From NCBI RefSeq assembly GCF_018918145.1, contig NZ_JAHLPX010000011.1, positions 62,001 to 126,000 on the forward strand: a stretch of DNA of 64,000 nt, written 5' to 3'. Positions 10,401-18,759 of the stretch are shown one piece after another. Both the position numbers and the translations under genes were made by a program. The notes beneath the pieces were generated by a model. That model worked only from the letters and a program-made list of their open reading frames with translations. It was not told the DNA's origin and ran no database searches. The stretch is from Anaerotignum sp. MSJ-24. GTDB lineage: Bacteria; Bacillota; Clostridia; Lachnospirales; Anaerotignaceae. Within the stretch, counting starts at the first letter, position 1; each line of letters begins with the position of its first letter.

Positions 10401-10926
10401 TATTGTCGGTCTGTTCGTGAAGTTCGTGAAAACGGTCTACAGCGAGGACACGCTGGACGAAAACCTGAAATTTATTGCGGATGCCCTCGGCGGCAAGGGT
10501 CAGCCGAAGGATGTGATTCGCAATTACTTCCTGAGCGACTTCTACTCCGACCATTGCAAGATTTATCAGAAACGCCCGATTTACTGGCTGTTTGACAGCG
10601 GCAAGAAGAACGGCTTTAAGGCGCTGATCTATATGCACCGCTATCAGCCGGACACCATTGCCCGTATTCGTACCGATTATGTGCATGAACAGCAGGCTCG
10701 TTACCGCACTGCTATTGCTGATCTGGAACAGCGCATTGCCAATGCTTCCACTGGTGAGCGTGTGAAGCTGAACAAAAAACTGACCACCTTGCAGGCACAG
10801 GATACCGAAATCAGAGCCTACGAGGAAAAGATTCATCACCTTGCCGACCAGATGATCTCTATTGACCTGGACGATGGCGTGAAGAAGAATTATGCGATTT
10901 TTGATACAGTATTAAAGAAATTATAA
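7438..10926 (+). CDS. pglX: BREX adenine-specific DNA methyltransferase PglX
   Basis: This 1162-residue protein is the N6-adenine methyltransferase that marks host DNA in type 1 BREX. It carries the SAM-binding motif DPCSGSGH at residues 324-331 and the catalytic NPPY at 497-500. ATG 7438 is preferred over ATG 7435 because AAGGAG (7425-7430) is better spaced from it. The segment from about 8,900 to 9,990, just after NPPY and covering the target-recognition region, is visibly more AT-rich than the flanks, which points to replacement of the specificity domain. The gene is intact and lies 11 bases after brxC. Confidence 0.93.
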   Translation: MDKNAIKKFAVWARTELIARVSLKGVEYGITEDNMVDANADSVGGKVLTADKKAQRKALIAEINDKGYKQVMEEVAYTWFNRFSALRFMEVNGYLPSHVRVFTDEENNFKPQIITEAIHLDLDGLDMEKVYELKDAEKTEELYKYLLIVQCNALNKILPGMFQKIADYTELLLPDNLLREGSIIQQMIELIPEDDWKDAVQIIGWLYQFYNIDPKAAALSKKGKLNKDEIPAATQLFTPDWIVRYMVENSLGRLWLEGHPDVKEQLLPTEEEQSAYAAGNRDPEDTKWHYYLEEAEQEPEVQAQLAEIRKEYAALTPDQLKVIDPCSGSGHILAYMFDVLMKIYESYGYTTREAVASIVENNLYGLDIDDRVAQLAYFAVMMKARQYDRRFFSRGIQPHVYAIVESNHVDSFALEYFCNGDAKLKKTMDTIISELHDAKEYGSILTVTPQDWAALYARFAEIKEDIHISREAALRELLPLVQVAEALAQKYDVVVTNPPYLGSDAMGIMLSSYVKKKYSRCKADMFAVFIEHCGQMLKSYGYQAMITMQNWMFLSSFESLREYLVNNKIIINMCHLGARAFEEIGGEIVQTVAWVSKNGYLSYKGQYNRLVDFSSQDEKEAAFMSGDNRYIASQKNFTIIPGAPIAYWISTGFKKIFENGEQITQYVSSRDGLTTGNNELFIKQFWEVPYTHIKFACKDSETFWTSGKKFAPLIKGGLYRKWYGNNWFVITYDKAGYKKLSNCGNKLPSREIYFLPYITWNRISTRMAFRFCEQGYLFESASLVAYAANKDNLMYALAFANSVVARSEMQLINPTTNMLSGYVDSLRIPLQSAKERTIALAMECVDFAKDDWNSFETSWDFQHHPLLRKVSTIAKAFTQWQTECDDHFNQLKANEQELNRIFIDIYGLQNELTPEVEDKDVTVRKADIGRDIRSFISYAVGCMFGRYSLDVDGLAYAGGEWDNSKYTSFAADKDNIIPICDDEYFEDDIVGLFVKFVKTVYSEDTLDENLKFIADALGGKGQPKDVIRNYFLSDFYSDHCKIYQKRPIYWLFDSGKKNGFKALIYMHRYQPDTIARIRTDYVHEQQARYRTAIADLEQRIANASTGERVKLNKKLTTLQAQDTEIRAYEEKIHHLADQMISIDLDDGVKKNYAIFDTVLKKL

Positions 10927-10942
10927 TTAGAAGATGATGATT

Positions 10943-11269
10943 ATGAAAATCATAGTTAACATTACACAACGTACAGGAATTGCATCTGCTACGGCAGAAT
11001 ATGACGGAAAGGTAATGACCGTTCTTGCAGGAGGAAAAATCAACTTGGATTTTGCAGAGCACATCAGAGGTGGAAAGCTTGCAAAAGCATATCGTGAAAA
11101 TCCCGAATATGTGGATAAAGACGGTAACATCATTAAAAACTGTGAATTTACGAGTCCTTCGACAGCAGCCCAGTTTGTGACTGGGCGTAGCACAAATGGC
11201 TATGAAGCCTGGAAAGTTGAAAAGAAACTCAGCCTCGGTAAATACTTGAAAGATAAAGGACTGCGGTGA
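10943..11269 (+). CDS. DUF4357-like small protein inside the BREX operon
   Basis: A 108-residue protein whose N-terminal half is probably beta-rich (TGIASATAEYDG, MTVLAGGKINLDF). Its C-terminal half, with FTSPSTAAQFVTGRSTNGYEAWK, resembles the DUF4357 domain found alone or attached to restriction-type nucleases and methyltransferases. The function of that domain is not known; a DNA-associated role is inferred. The start at 10943 is chosen because AGAAG lies 9 bases upstream. It follows pglX by 16 bases and precedes the HEPN gene by 13, so all three are probably co-transcribed. Like its neighbour it is more AT-rich than the BREX core genes. Confidence 0.65.
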   Translation: MKIIVNITQRTGIASATAEYDGKVMTVLAGGKINLDFAEHIRGGKLAKAYRENPEYVDKDGNIIKNCEFTSPSTAAQFVTGRSTNGYEAWKVEKKLSLGKYLKDKGLR

Positions 11270-11282
11270 TGGAGGTGATATT

Positions 11283-12284
11283 TTGATTGATGTAGCTGTA
11301 AAAATTGCAGCCATTATAATGTACTGTGATGAAAGTATACTTAATCTTGAATTGGGAAACGGCTATACTATCGAGAAATGTTATCTGGAGAATTTCCCGT
11401 TCAAATCAGAGGTTGAGAATGGAAAAAAGCAGCTAAACATCGAGTATATGGGTTCACGTTTGCACGATGAAAATGGCGTTTATTTTATTTGCCTAAAGAA
11501 AGAGCAGATTTTTCAAATAGAAGGTCCACAAATATCTTCAGGCGCTGTATTTACCGATAAAACATTTCTGTGCGAGGATGAGATTAGCGCATATCAAGAA
11601 CAAGAAACGAAATATCTGCACAAAATATTTTCGTTGTTGCATTTGTTTTCAAATGGCAATATTGGCACATACCAAACCTTTTTTAGCTATAAATTTCGGT
11701 TGTATGGTTTTATAAACAGCACACTGAATCATACGAGTCAAAACAGCACCAGAAACATTTATGACGAACGCAAATTTAAGCTTAATCCGGAAGAGGTTGA
11801 AGGCTGTAATCACTTTCTAAGAAATTATGAAACGCTGACCTATGATACAATGAAACCTATTATTGATGAATTTGCTTGGGGCCTCGAACAGTCTGACCAG
11901 CCGACAGGATTTGAACAATATACTACGGCATTAGAAATGGTGTTACTTCCGATAAATCAGCCAGGAAAAAAGCAAATGTTATCTAATCGTGTTGCTGTAT
12001 TGCTCGGAACGAATGATGATGAAATCAGATACATTCGTGATAAAATGTTGAACTTCTATCGTTATCGTTCAGAGTCACTACATGAGGGAGATACAAGCAA
12101 TATTTCCAAACAGGAACTTGTCGAAATGGAAAACTATGTTCGGAAGATCATTGTTAGTGTGATGAAGAAGTGCAAGGACCAGCTTGATGTTGACAGTGGA
12201 AAGTCCTGGAATGATATAAAAAGTAAATTGATGGACGAACTGGTTACTGATGTTCAAAATAAGAAATCAGCAGGGATATTATAA
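11283..12284 (+). CDS. Apea-like HEPN-domain protein embedded in BREX
   Basis: This 333-residue protein has an N-terminal half without a recognised fold and a C-terminal helical domain resembling Apea-like HEPN: ALEMVLLP near residue 219, then RVAVLLG, and YRYRSESLHEG with R262-x4-H267, the R-x4-6-H signature of HEPN ribonucleases. Such domains often cleave RNA in abortive-infection and toxin-antitoxin systems, so a backup suicide effector is possible. This activity is inferred. The start is TTG 11283, supported by GGAGGTG 5 bases upstream; the next ATG is 36 bases downstream without a ribosome site. It is not a core BREX gene. Confidence 0.7.
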   Translation: MIDVAVKIAAIIMYCDESILNLELGNGYTIEKCYLENFPFKSEVENGKKQLNIEYMGSRLHDENGVYFICLKKEQIFQIEGPQISSGAVFTDKTFLCEDEISAYQEQETKYLHKIFSLLHLFSNGNIGTYQTFFSYKFRLYGFINSTLNHTSQNSTRNIYDERKFKLNPEEVEGCNHFLRNYETLTYDTMKPIIDEFAWGLEQSDQPTGFEQYTTALEMVLLPINQPGKKQMLSNRVAVLLGTNDDEIRYIRDKMLNFYRYRSESLHEGDTSNISKQELVEMENYVRKIIVSVMKKCKDQLDVDSGKSWNDIKSKLMDELVTDVQNKKSAGIL

Positions 12285-12417
12285 AAAAGCTGATCGCCAC
12301 AGGAACTATTCTTAGGGTCATATTAAGTGAATACCTGGAAGTTTATAACTGGCTAAAGAGGATGTGCTTTATAAAACATAATTTATGTAAAATATTACGG
12401 AAGGAAGGAATTGCAGC

Positions 12418-15015
12418 ATGGATACTGACAAAGTAATACAAGACCTGAATCGCAGATTTGCTGCCCCCCTGCCGGAGTTTTATCAGCGCCGTATCATCTT
12501 CTGGTACGATGAGGATAAAGAGTTTGAGGACAAGCTGGACGAAGTGGTTCTGGAAAACGCCAAGGTGGTTGCCCTTACGGGCAGCAATACGTTTTCCATC
12601 AAGAAGCTGCTTTCAGTGGACGATCTGACGACAAACTATCTGGTTTACGATCCACTGGTATATGACCAACCGGATGATAACTGGCTTCTGGATGTGGAGC
12701 TTTACAGTGAGGAGTTCCGGGCAGACTTGATTTCTATCTGGATGGATGAGATGGGGCTTACTTCAAATCCGGCTATGAGAAAACAGGTCAAGAATTATCG
12801 TATTTATTTCAATGCGAAGGAACGCCGTCAGAAGATAAGCAGCCAGAATAAAATTCCTGCTACTCCGGCACAGCTGCACATGGCTGTGATGGCGGCAATC
12901 TGCGGCTTGAAAGAAGCACAGCCGAATAAGATTCTTCGCAGCGTGTTCCGGGCAGGACTGGATTTGAACCACAATGCGATTTATCAAGACTTCGTAAAAT
13001 ACCATGCAGATATTGCGTTTTGGGCAATGGTGCGTCAGGGATGCGGATTTGCTGAGGAAGAACCGGATCTCGGACAGCTGGCAATTCATTTGCTGTTGAC
13101 CGCCGCTACCCGCACCATGCGGCAGGAATATCTTGCCGGACTGGATAAGTTCATTTCCGTGCCGCATCAGGCATATTGCTATGATTTTATCTCTGAATGG
13201 CTTCATGTTGAGGATGTTCAGCAGCTTTATGATGTGGCTCGATATGTTGAGGAGGAAGCCCGCCTTCATCAGAGATTTGAAAAGCTGACAGTGGACGATT
13301 TGGCAGCGACAGAGTGCTTCCCTTGCATCAACGAAGTGATTCTGACTAAGCTTATGACAGAAATCAGCGACCATATCATTGATGTGGATACGATTGTTTC
13401 CACAGTCGAAAAACGGAGAACCTGTGCATGGTACGAGTCGTTTGAGAACTTCTATAACGGCATTTTGCAGGTAGCCAATATGCAGAGCTTCTTCAAGGAG
13501 CATTCTGCCGGGTTCCATACCGCAGAAGCAAAGGGCATCTGGAAAGAATACACGGAAAGCTATTATCGGATGGACACCTATTATCGCCTGTTCCACCTGA
13601 GCTTCCAAAAGAGTTTGGAAACCTCCAATATTCTGCTGGATGACCTGTTCAAGCACGTTGTCGATAAAGTGGAAGGACTCTATACCCACTGGTTCTTGGG
13701 TGAACTTGGCAACAACTGGTCGGATGTATGTGCGGAAGAACTGGCAACCTACGGCAAGGTTCTGGAAGTGCCGCAGCAGGAGAATTTTTACAGTTCCCGA
13801 ATCAGGACTTCCGAGAACAAGGTGTTTGTGATTGTTTCGGATGCCATGCGCTATGAAGTGGCAGCAGCTATGGCAGACCAGCTTCAAAGAGAAACGCAGA
13901 GCAAAGTTGCTATCAGCAGTATGCAGAGCATCTTCCCGTCTATCACCAAGTTTGGTATGGCGGCATTGCTGCCGCATAAGAAGCTGACTGCTGAGCTTCG
14001 TAACGATGTTCTGACCGTATTGGCAGATGGACAGCCTACCGCCAGCGGCTATCGGGACAAGATTCTGAAATCGGAAGATTCTGCGAGTGTGGCGCTGAAA
14101 TATAACGATATTATTGCAATGAAACGAGCCGAGCGAAGCGCTTTGGTAAAAGGCATGGATGTGGTTTATATCTATCACGATACGATTGATGAAGCCAGCC
14201 ATACTTCTGATACTGCCGTATTCGCTGCCTGCGATAAGGCAATTTCGGAATTGAAGAACCTTGTTCGTATTATCGTGAATGAATTTGGTGGAACGAATAT
14301 CTTGATTACCGCCGACCATGGATTCCTTTACACATACAGCCCTCTTACCGAGGACGACAAAGTGGACAAGTCCAGCTTTAACGGCATGGATGTGGAATAT
14401 GGCAGACGCTATGCAATCATGCAGAAAGGCGCTCAGCCAAACTATCTGTTGCCGGTAAAGTTCCTGGGCGGCAATACGGAATATAATGGCTTTGCACCGA
14501 GAGAAAGCATCCGTATCAAAATGAACGGCGGCGGCTTGAACTTCGTGCATGGCGGTATCAGCTTGCAGGAAATGGTTGTTCCGGTGATTGAATACCACTA
14601 TCTCCGTAACGATTCTATGGAATATAAGCGCAACAAGCAGAAGTATGATACCAAACCGGTAACGGTCAATCTGCTGTCTGCAAGCCGCAAAATCAGCAAT
14701 ATGATATTCTCTCTGAATTTCTATCAGAAGGATGCAGTTGGTGCAAACCGTGAAGCGGCAACCTATCAGGTTTACTTTACGGATGAAAACGGCAAGCAAA
14801 TTAGTGATGTTCAGAAAATCATTGCAGATAAGACAAGCGACAACGGTGCAGAGCGGACATTCCGCTGCCAGTTCAATCTGAAATCGCTGAAATATAGCAA
14901 CACGGCTACTTATTATCTGGTAATTGCGGATGAGCAGGGATTACAGATGCCACAGCGTGAACCGTTCCAGATTGACATTGCTTTCGCTGTGGATGAGTTT
15001 GATTTCTTTAGCTGA
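12418..15015 (+). CDS. pglZ: BREX phosphatase-like protein PglZ
   Basis: An 865-residue protein of the BREX type 1 PglZ family (alkaline-phosphatase superfamily fold). Diagnostic segments are FVIVSDAMRYEVAAAMAD near residue 470 and LITADHGFLYTYSPL near residue 630, where Asp and His residues would bind metal. PglZ is essential for BREX defence and can interact with PglX; its phosphodiesterase activity has been shown only in some homologues. GGAAGGAAGG precedes ATG 12418. The 133-base gap after the HEPN gene holds no clear gene or terminator. Full family length, intact. Confidence 0.92.
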   Translation: MDTDKVIQDLNRRFAAPLPEFYQRRIIFWYDEDKEFEDKLDEVVLENAKVVALTGSNTFSIKKLLSVDDLTTNYLVYDPLVYDQPDDNWLLDVELYSEEFRADLISIWMDEMGLTSNPAMRKQVKNYRIYFNAKERRQKISSQNKIPATPAQLHMAVMAAICGLKEAQPNKILRSVFRAGLDLNHNAIYQDFVKYHADIAFWAMVRQGCGFAEEEPDLGQLAIHLLLTAATRTMRQEYLAGLDKFISVPHQAYCYDFISEWLHVEDVQQLYDVARYVEEEARLHQRFEKLTVDDLAATECFPCINEVILTKLMTEISDHIIDVDTIVSTVEKRRTCAWYESFENFYNGILQVANMQSFFKEHSAGFHTAEAKGIWKEYTESYYRMDTYYRLFHLSFQKSLETSNILLDDLFKHVVDKVEGLYTHWFLGELGNNWSDVCAEELATYGKVLEVPQQENFYSSRIRTSENKVFVIVSDAMRYEVAAAMADQLQRETQSKVAISSMQSIFPSITKFGMAALLPHKKLTAELRNDVLTVLADGQPTASGYRDKILKSEDSASVALKYNDIIAMKRAERSALVKGMDVVYIYHDTIDEASHTSDTAVFAACDKAISELKNLVRIIVNEFGGTNILITADHGFLYTYSPLTEDDKVDKSSFNGMDVEYGRRYAIMQKGAQPNYLLPVKFLGGNTEYNGFAPRESIRIKMNGGGLNFVHGGISLQEMVVPVIEYHYLRNDSMEYKRNKQKYDTKPVTVNLLSASRKISNMIFSLNFYQKDAVGANREAATYQVYFTDENGKQISDVQKIIADKTSDNGAERTFRCQFNLKSLKYSNTATYYLVIADEQGLQMPQREPFQIDIAFAVDEFDFFS

Positions 15016-15036
15016 GTCCACAGACTTGTTACTGAA

Positions 15037-15120
15037 ATGATGGGAAAATATTTGGAAGCGGGATATGACGGCGACGATGTGCAAAGATACCTCGATCAGC
15101 TAATCTCAGCCCAGGATTGA
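15037..15120 (+). other. Possible micro-ORF between pglZ and brxL
   Basis: Directly after the pglZ TGA (15013-15015) the same frame stays open for 34 codons to TGA 15118-15120, with two ATGs at 15037 and 15040. The predicted peptide (MMGKYLEAGYDGDDVQ...) is acidic and looks protein-like. No good ribosome site precedes the ATG. It could be a former C-terminus of pglZ, a 27-residue peptide, or chance. Confidence 0.2.
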
Positions 15121-15141
15121 CAATGACAGGAGGATGGAACT

Positions 15142-17268
15142 ATGCCGGATCTGGATGAAAAATATAACAAATTTAGCCGAGAGCTGAATCAAAGCGTGTC
15201 GCCTGAAACAGAGCCGACCGAAGAAAATGTGTGTGACGAGCGCAGCTATGACGAACGATTGAAGGATGTTTTTCAGGGAAAAATCGTGCGCAAAGACCTG
15301 ACTAAAAAGATCAAGGAAGGCGCAAATGTTCCTGTGTATGTCCTGGAATTTCTGCTGGGACAGTATTGCAGCAGCGACGACCCCGAAATCATCGAAAGCG
15401 GCGTTGAAACGGTAAAACATATTTTAAGCGATAACTTTGTGCGCCCTGATGAAGCACAAAAAATCCTTTCACGCCTGCGTTCTCGTGGCAGCCATACGGT
15501 AATCGACATGATCACCGTGCATTTGGATATGCGCAAGAATACATATCTTGCGGAGTTTTCTAACCTGGGCATTAAGGATATTCCGATTGCCGATGGATAC
15601 CCGGAAAAGTACGACCGCCTTTTGTACGGCGGTATTTGGTGCATCGTTCAGCTGAGCTATGAATTTATTGAGGAAGAAAAGAACGCTGCGCCTATTCGCA
15701 TTGATAAGCTGACGCCCATTCAGATGCCGCATATTGATTTGCCCGAATTGCAGAAAGGGCGCAAAGCGTTTACCAAAGAAGAATGGATGGAGTTGATGCT
15801 GCGCTCTGCCGGTTATGAGCCGGAGTCCCTGACTGTGCGTGAACAGTGGCTGTTGCTGACTCGTATGATTCCGCTGGTGGAGAACAACTTCAACTTATGT
15901 GAGTTGGGGCCTCGCAGCACGGGTAAATCTCACCTGTATAAAGAAATTTCCCCGAACAGTATTCTCGTATCCGGTGGTCAAACTACGGTAGCCAACCTGT
16001 TTTATAATATGGGGCGCAAAACCGTGGGTTTGGTTGGCCTTTGGGACTGTGTGGCATTTGATGAAGTAGCCGGTATCCGCTTTAAGGATAAAGATGGCGT
16101 ACAGATCATGAAGGACTACATGGCGTCAGGCTCCTTTGCCCGTGGCAAAGAGGAAAAAGCAGCTTCGGCATCTATGGTCTTTGTAGGCAATATCAATCAG
16201 AGCGTAGATGTGCTGTTAAAAACCAGCAGCTTGTTTGACCCCTTCCCGCCTGAGATGGGCACTGACACAGCGTTCCTGGATCGTATTCATTGCTACCTGC
16301 CCGGTTGGGAAATCCCAAAATTCCGTCCGGAGCATTTTACCAACAGCTATGGATTTATCAGCGACTATCTGGCAGAGTTTATTCGTGAGCTGCGCAAGGT
16401 ACAGTATGGCGATGCGCTGGATAAGTATTTCAGATTGGGTAAAAATCTGAACCAGCGTGATACGATTGCTGTGCGCCGCATGGTAGACGGTTATCTGAAG
16501 CTGATGTACCCTAACGGGGAATTTACTAAGGATGAACTGGAAGAAGTGCTGCGGCTTTCCTTGGAAATGCGTCGGCGTGTAAAGGAACAGCTGAAAAAGC
16601 TGGGTGGCATAGAGTTCTACGATGTGAACTTCTCCTACATCGACAACGAAACCTTTGAAGAAAAGTATGTTTCTGTTCCGGAGCAAGGCGGTGATACGCT
16701 GATTCCCGAAGGATTGGGTACACCGGGGCAAGTATATACGGTTTCTCACGGCAAGTCTGGTATGATTGGTGCATTCCGCTTGGAAAGCCAAATGCTGCCC
16801 GGTAACGGCAAATTCGATAAAACCGGTTTGGGCAGCGATACCAAAGCCAAGGATGCGGTCAACATTGCATTCAATTTCCTGAAAGCAAATGCACGGCGTA
16901 TCAGCGGCAGCATCAGTACCACAGATAAGGATTATATCATCAACTATCAAGACCTCCAGGGCATCGGAATGACCGACAAACTGGCGCTTCCCACAGTGAT
17001 CTCGCTGTGTTCGATTGCCATTGGTCGCCCGACATTAAGCAGCCTTGCGGTACTTGGCGATATTTCTATCGGCGGCACTTTGATTAAGGTAGACGAGTTG
17101 GCGAATACCTTGCAGGCTTGCGTGGATTGCGGTGCAAAGAAAGTGCTGTTACCGGCTGTATCAATGATTGATTTTGTAACAGTACCCGCAGACTTGATGT
17201 CGGCTTTCCAGCTGATTCCGTATCAGAGCGCCGAGGATGCTGTGTTTAAGGCATTGGGAGTGGAATAA
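15142..17268 (+). CDS. brxL: BREX AAA+ protein BrxL (Lon-like)
   Basis: This 708-residue protein is the BrxL component that defines type 1 BREX. It has an N-terminal domain, an AAA+ core with Walker A GPRSTGKSH at residues 256-264 and Walker B CVAFDEVAG with D307-E308, and a C-terminal Lon-type fold (ISIGGTLIKVDELANTLQ, then KKVLLP). Known BrxL proteins are DNA-binding ring ATPases. The canonical Lon GPSAG serine motif and the GLKEK lysine are not recognisable, so peptidase activity is doubtful. ATG 15142 follows AGGAGG. The gene ends the canonical BREX set. Confidence 0.9.
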   Translation: MPDLDEKYNKFSRELNQSVSPETEPTEENVCDERSYDERLKDVFQGKIVRKDLTKKIKEGANVPVYVLEFLLGQYCSSDDPEIIESGVETVKHILSDNFVRPDEAQKILSRLRSRGSHTVIDMITVHLDMRKNTYLAEFSNLGIKDIPIADGYPEKYDRLLYGGIWCIVQLSYEFIEEEKNAAPIRIDKLTPIQMPHIDLPELQKGRKAFTKEEWMELMLRSAGYEPESLTVREQWLLLTRMIPLVENNFNLCELGPRSTGKSHLYKEISPNSILVSGGQTTVANLFYNMGRKTVGLVGLWDCVAFDEVAGIRFKDKDGVQIMKDYMASGSFARGKEEKAASASMVFVGNINQSVDVLLKTSSLFDPFPPEMGTDTAFLDRIHCYLPGWEIPKFRPEHFTNSYGFISDYLAEFIRELRKVQYGDALDKYFRLGKNLNQRDTIAVRRMVDGYLKLMYPNGEFTKDELEEVLRLSLEMRRRVKEQLKKLGGIEFYDVNFSYIDNETFEEKYVSVPEQGGDTLIPEGLGTPGQVYTVSHGKSGMIGAFRLESQMLPGNGKFDKTGLGSDTKAKDAVNIAFNFLKANARRISGSISTTDKDYIINYQDLQGIGMTDKLALPTVISLCSIAIGRPTLSSLAVLGDISIGGTLIKVDELANTLQACVDCGAKKVLLPAVSMIDFVTVPADLMSAFQLIPYQSAEDAVFKALGVE

Positions 17269-17322
17269 AGCAAAAAATGTCAACATAATGTTGTACCGCC
17301 TTATCATATGGGAATGGAAACG

Positions 17323-17670
17323 ATGGAACGAAAAGAACTATTTGAATGGGCAAAAGAAATCTATGGAGCAGAACCAGATTACCCGTGGAATGACTGGAAT
17401 TGCGTTTTGCGCCATAAGAACAATAAAAAGTGGTTTGCGTTGGTGGTTGAAGTCAATGCAAGAAAGCTGGGATTGGCAGAAGATAAAACGGTTGATGTTC
17501 TGAACATCAAGTGCGATCCGATGATGATAGGCTCACTGCGCATGAAAAAAGGATTCTTTCCCGCCTATCACATGAACAAAGAGAATTGGATCAGCATTCT
17601 TCTCGATGGTACAGTCTCAGCAGATGAAATCAAGCCCTTGCTGGAATTGAGTTATCAACTGACCCGGTAA
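17323..17670 (+). CDS. MmcQ/YjbR family protein
   Basis: This 115-residue protein begins MERKELFEWAKEIYG and contains the hallmark WNCVLRHKNNKKWFALV and FPAYHMNKENWISILLDG segments of the MmcQ/YjbR (CyaY-like fold) family. Members are small cytoplasmic proteins proposed to bind DNA or other ligands, with no confirmed activity. ATG 17323 is chosen over ATGs at 17308 and 17314 because relatives start at this residue; no start has a strong ribosome site. It lies 54 bases after brxL on the same strand and is not a core BREX gene, so it is annotated as an accessory. Confidence 0.75.
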   Translation: MERKELFEWAKEIYGAEPDYPWNDWNCVLRHKNNKKWFALVVEVNARKLGLAEDKTVDVLNIKCDPMMIGSLRMKKGFFPAYHMNKENWISILLDGTVSADEIKPLLELSYQLTR

Positions 17671-17708
17671 CGCAAACGAAACGGCAGATGGGTTTTAGGA
17701 GGTGCGAT

Positions 17709-18737
17709 ATGCAGATACATTATTTTCAGAGATACCACTCCAAAGAAAATGTGGATACCTCAAACACCATGCTGATGCTCTCTCGTTTGTATAACTATAA
17801 CGCTGATAAGTTCTTTTCCATGCTGAACAGCCTTATTCTTGGAGAGGACGAAAGCCCGGAAATCACATTTGATTTGCAGGTCGTTGGTGACGATAGCGTT
17901 CCGGATGCGGTTATCAGCCAAAAGAGTTTCAAAATAGTGGTAGAAACAAAGCTCTACAATCAGTTTTATAAGCAACAGCTTGTAAATCATCTGGAGCAGT
18001 TTGGCGCTGAGGATATAAAGGTTTTGCTCACCCTTGACCCCAAGCCGATGAAACCGCAACTGTTTGATGAACTGGCGGTTGAACTAAAAAAGTATAACAG
18101 TGAAAATGCAACCCGGCTTATCCATCCGATCAAGCACGTCAACTTGACATTCGAGCAGCTTGTGGATGCTATGGAAGATATTGTTGACGACAGAGATACG
18201 GAAATCATCGCCGTTTTAGACGATTTCAAGAAGTATTGCTTTGATGAGAAGCTGATACCGGATGGCTATAAATGGATGCGAGCAATCGTAGCCGGTACAA
18301 CTTTTCAGGATAACATGGATTTGGATTTGTTCTATGACCAGGAGTCCCGCAACTTCTTAGAACATGGATATATCGGCTTGTATAAGGACAAGAGTATCCG
18401 TGCCATTGGTAAGCTGAAAAAGACCATCATCGCAGTGGAAAATAACGGCAGCATGACTTATCGTGCCGAAAGCGGAGCCGAACCTACCGCAGATGAGATT
18501 GAACGCATCAACGAAGCGATCCGTCGTGCAGATCATTATGGCTATAACCTTCGGACGATTAGCCATAGATATTTTATCGTTGAAAAGTTCTATCCGATGG
18601 ACTTTAGAAAAAGCAGTAAGAACCCAATTCAAAAAAGCAAGTTCTTCAATCTTGCTGATATGTTCGGATATAAAACAATGCCTAACACCGATGTAATCGC
18701 AAATGATCTGAACGGTCGGACTTGGGAGGAGTTTTAA
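17709..18737 (+). CDS. PD-(D/E)xK nuclease-like protein
   Basis: A 342-residue protein with a motif typical of PD-(D/E)xK enzymes near the N-terminus: PD at residues 65-66, then IVVETK with E79-x-K81, preceded by a helix-strand start that places the catalytic strands correctly. The rest (residues about 110-340) is mixed and not recognised. Such folds occur in restriction-type and defence nucleases acting on foreign DNA; catalysis here is inferred from the motif alone. GGAGGTGCG precedes ATG 17709 at ideal spacing. It lies 22 bases before the next gene, with which it is likely co-expressed. Confidence 0.6.
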   Translation: MQIHYFQRYHSKENVDTSNTMLMLSRLYNYNADKFFSMLNSLILGEDESPEITFDLQVVGDDSVPDAVISQKSFKIVVETKLYNQFYKQQLVNHLEQFGAEDIKVLLTLDPKPMKPQLFDELAVELKKYNSENATRLIHPIKHVNLTFEQLVDAMEDIVDDRDTEIIAVLDDFKKYCFDEKLIPDGYKWMRAIVAGTTFQDNMDLDLFYDQESRNFLEHGYIGLYKDKSIRAIGKLKKTIIAVENNGSMTYRAESGAEPTADEIERINEAIRRADHYGYNLRTISHRYFIVEKFYPMDFRKSSKNPIQKSKFFNLADMFGYKTMPNTDVIANDLNGRTWEEF

Positions 18738-18759
18738 TCCGATTCGGAAGGAGGTCGCA

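Noticed and set aside
12285-12417. Open frame in the gap between the HEPN gene and pglZ
   Set aside because: About 40 codons without a start codon, ribosome site or known motif; too short to support a gene.
12763-14799. 678-codon open frame opposite pglZ
   Set aside because: It has no ribosome site or recognisable domain and lies fully within pglZ on the other strand; the length follows from pglZ codon bias. The same holds for the 677-codon frame at 5006-7039 opposite brxC.
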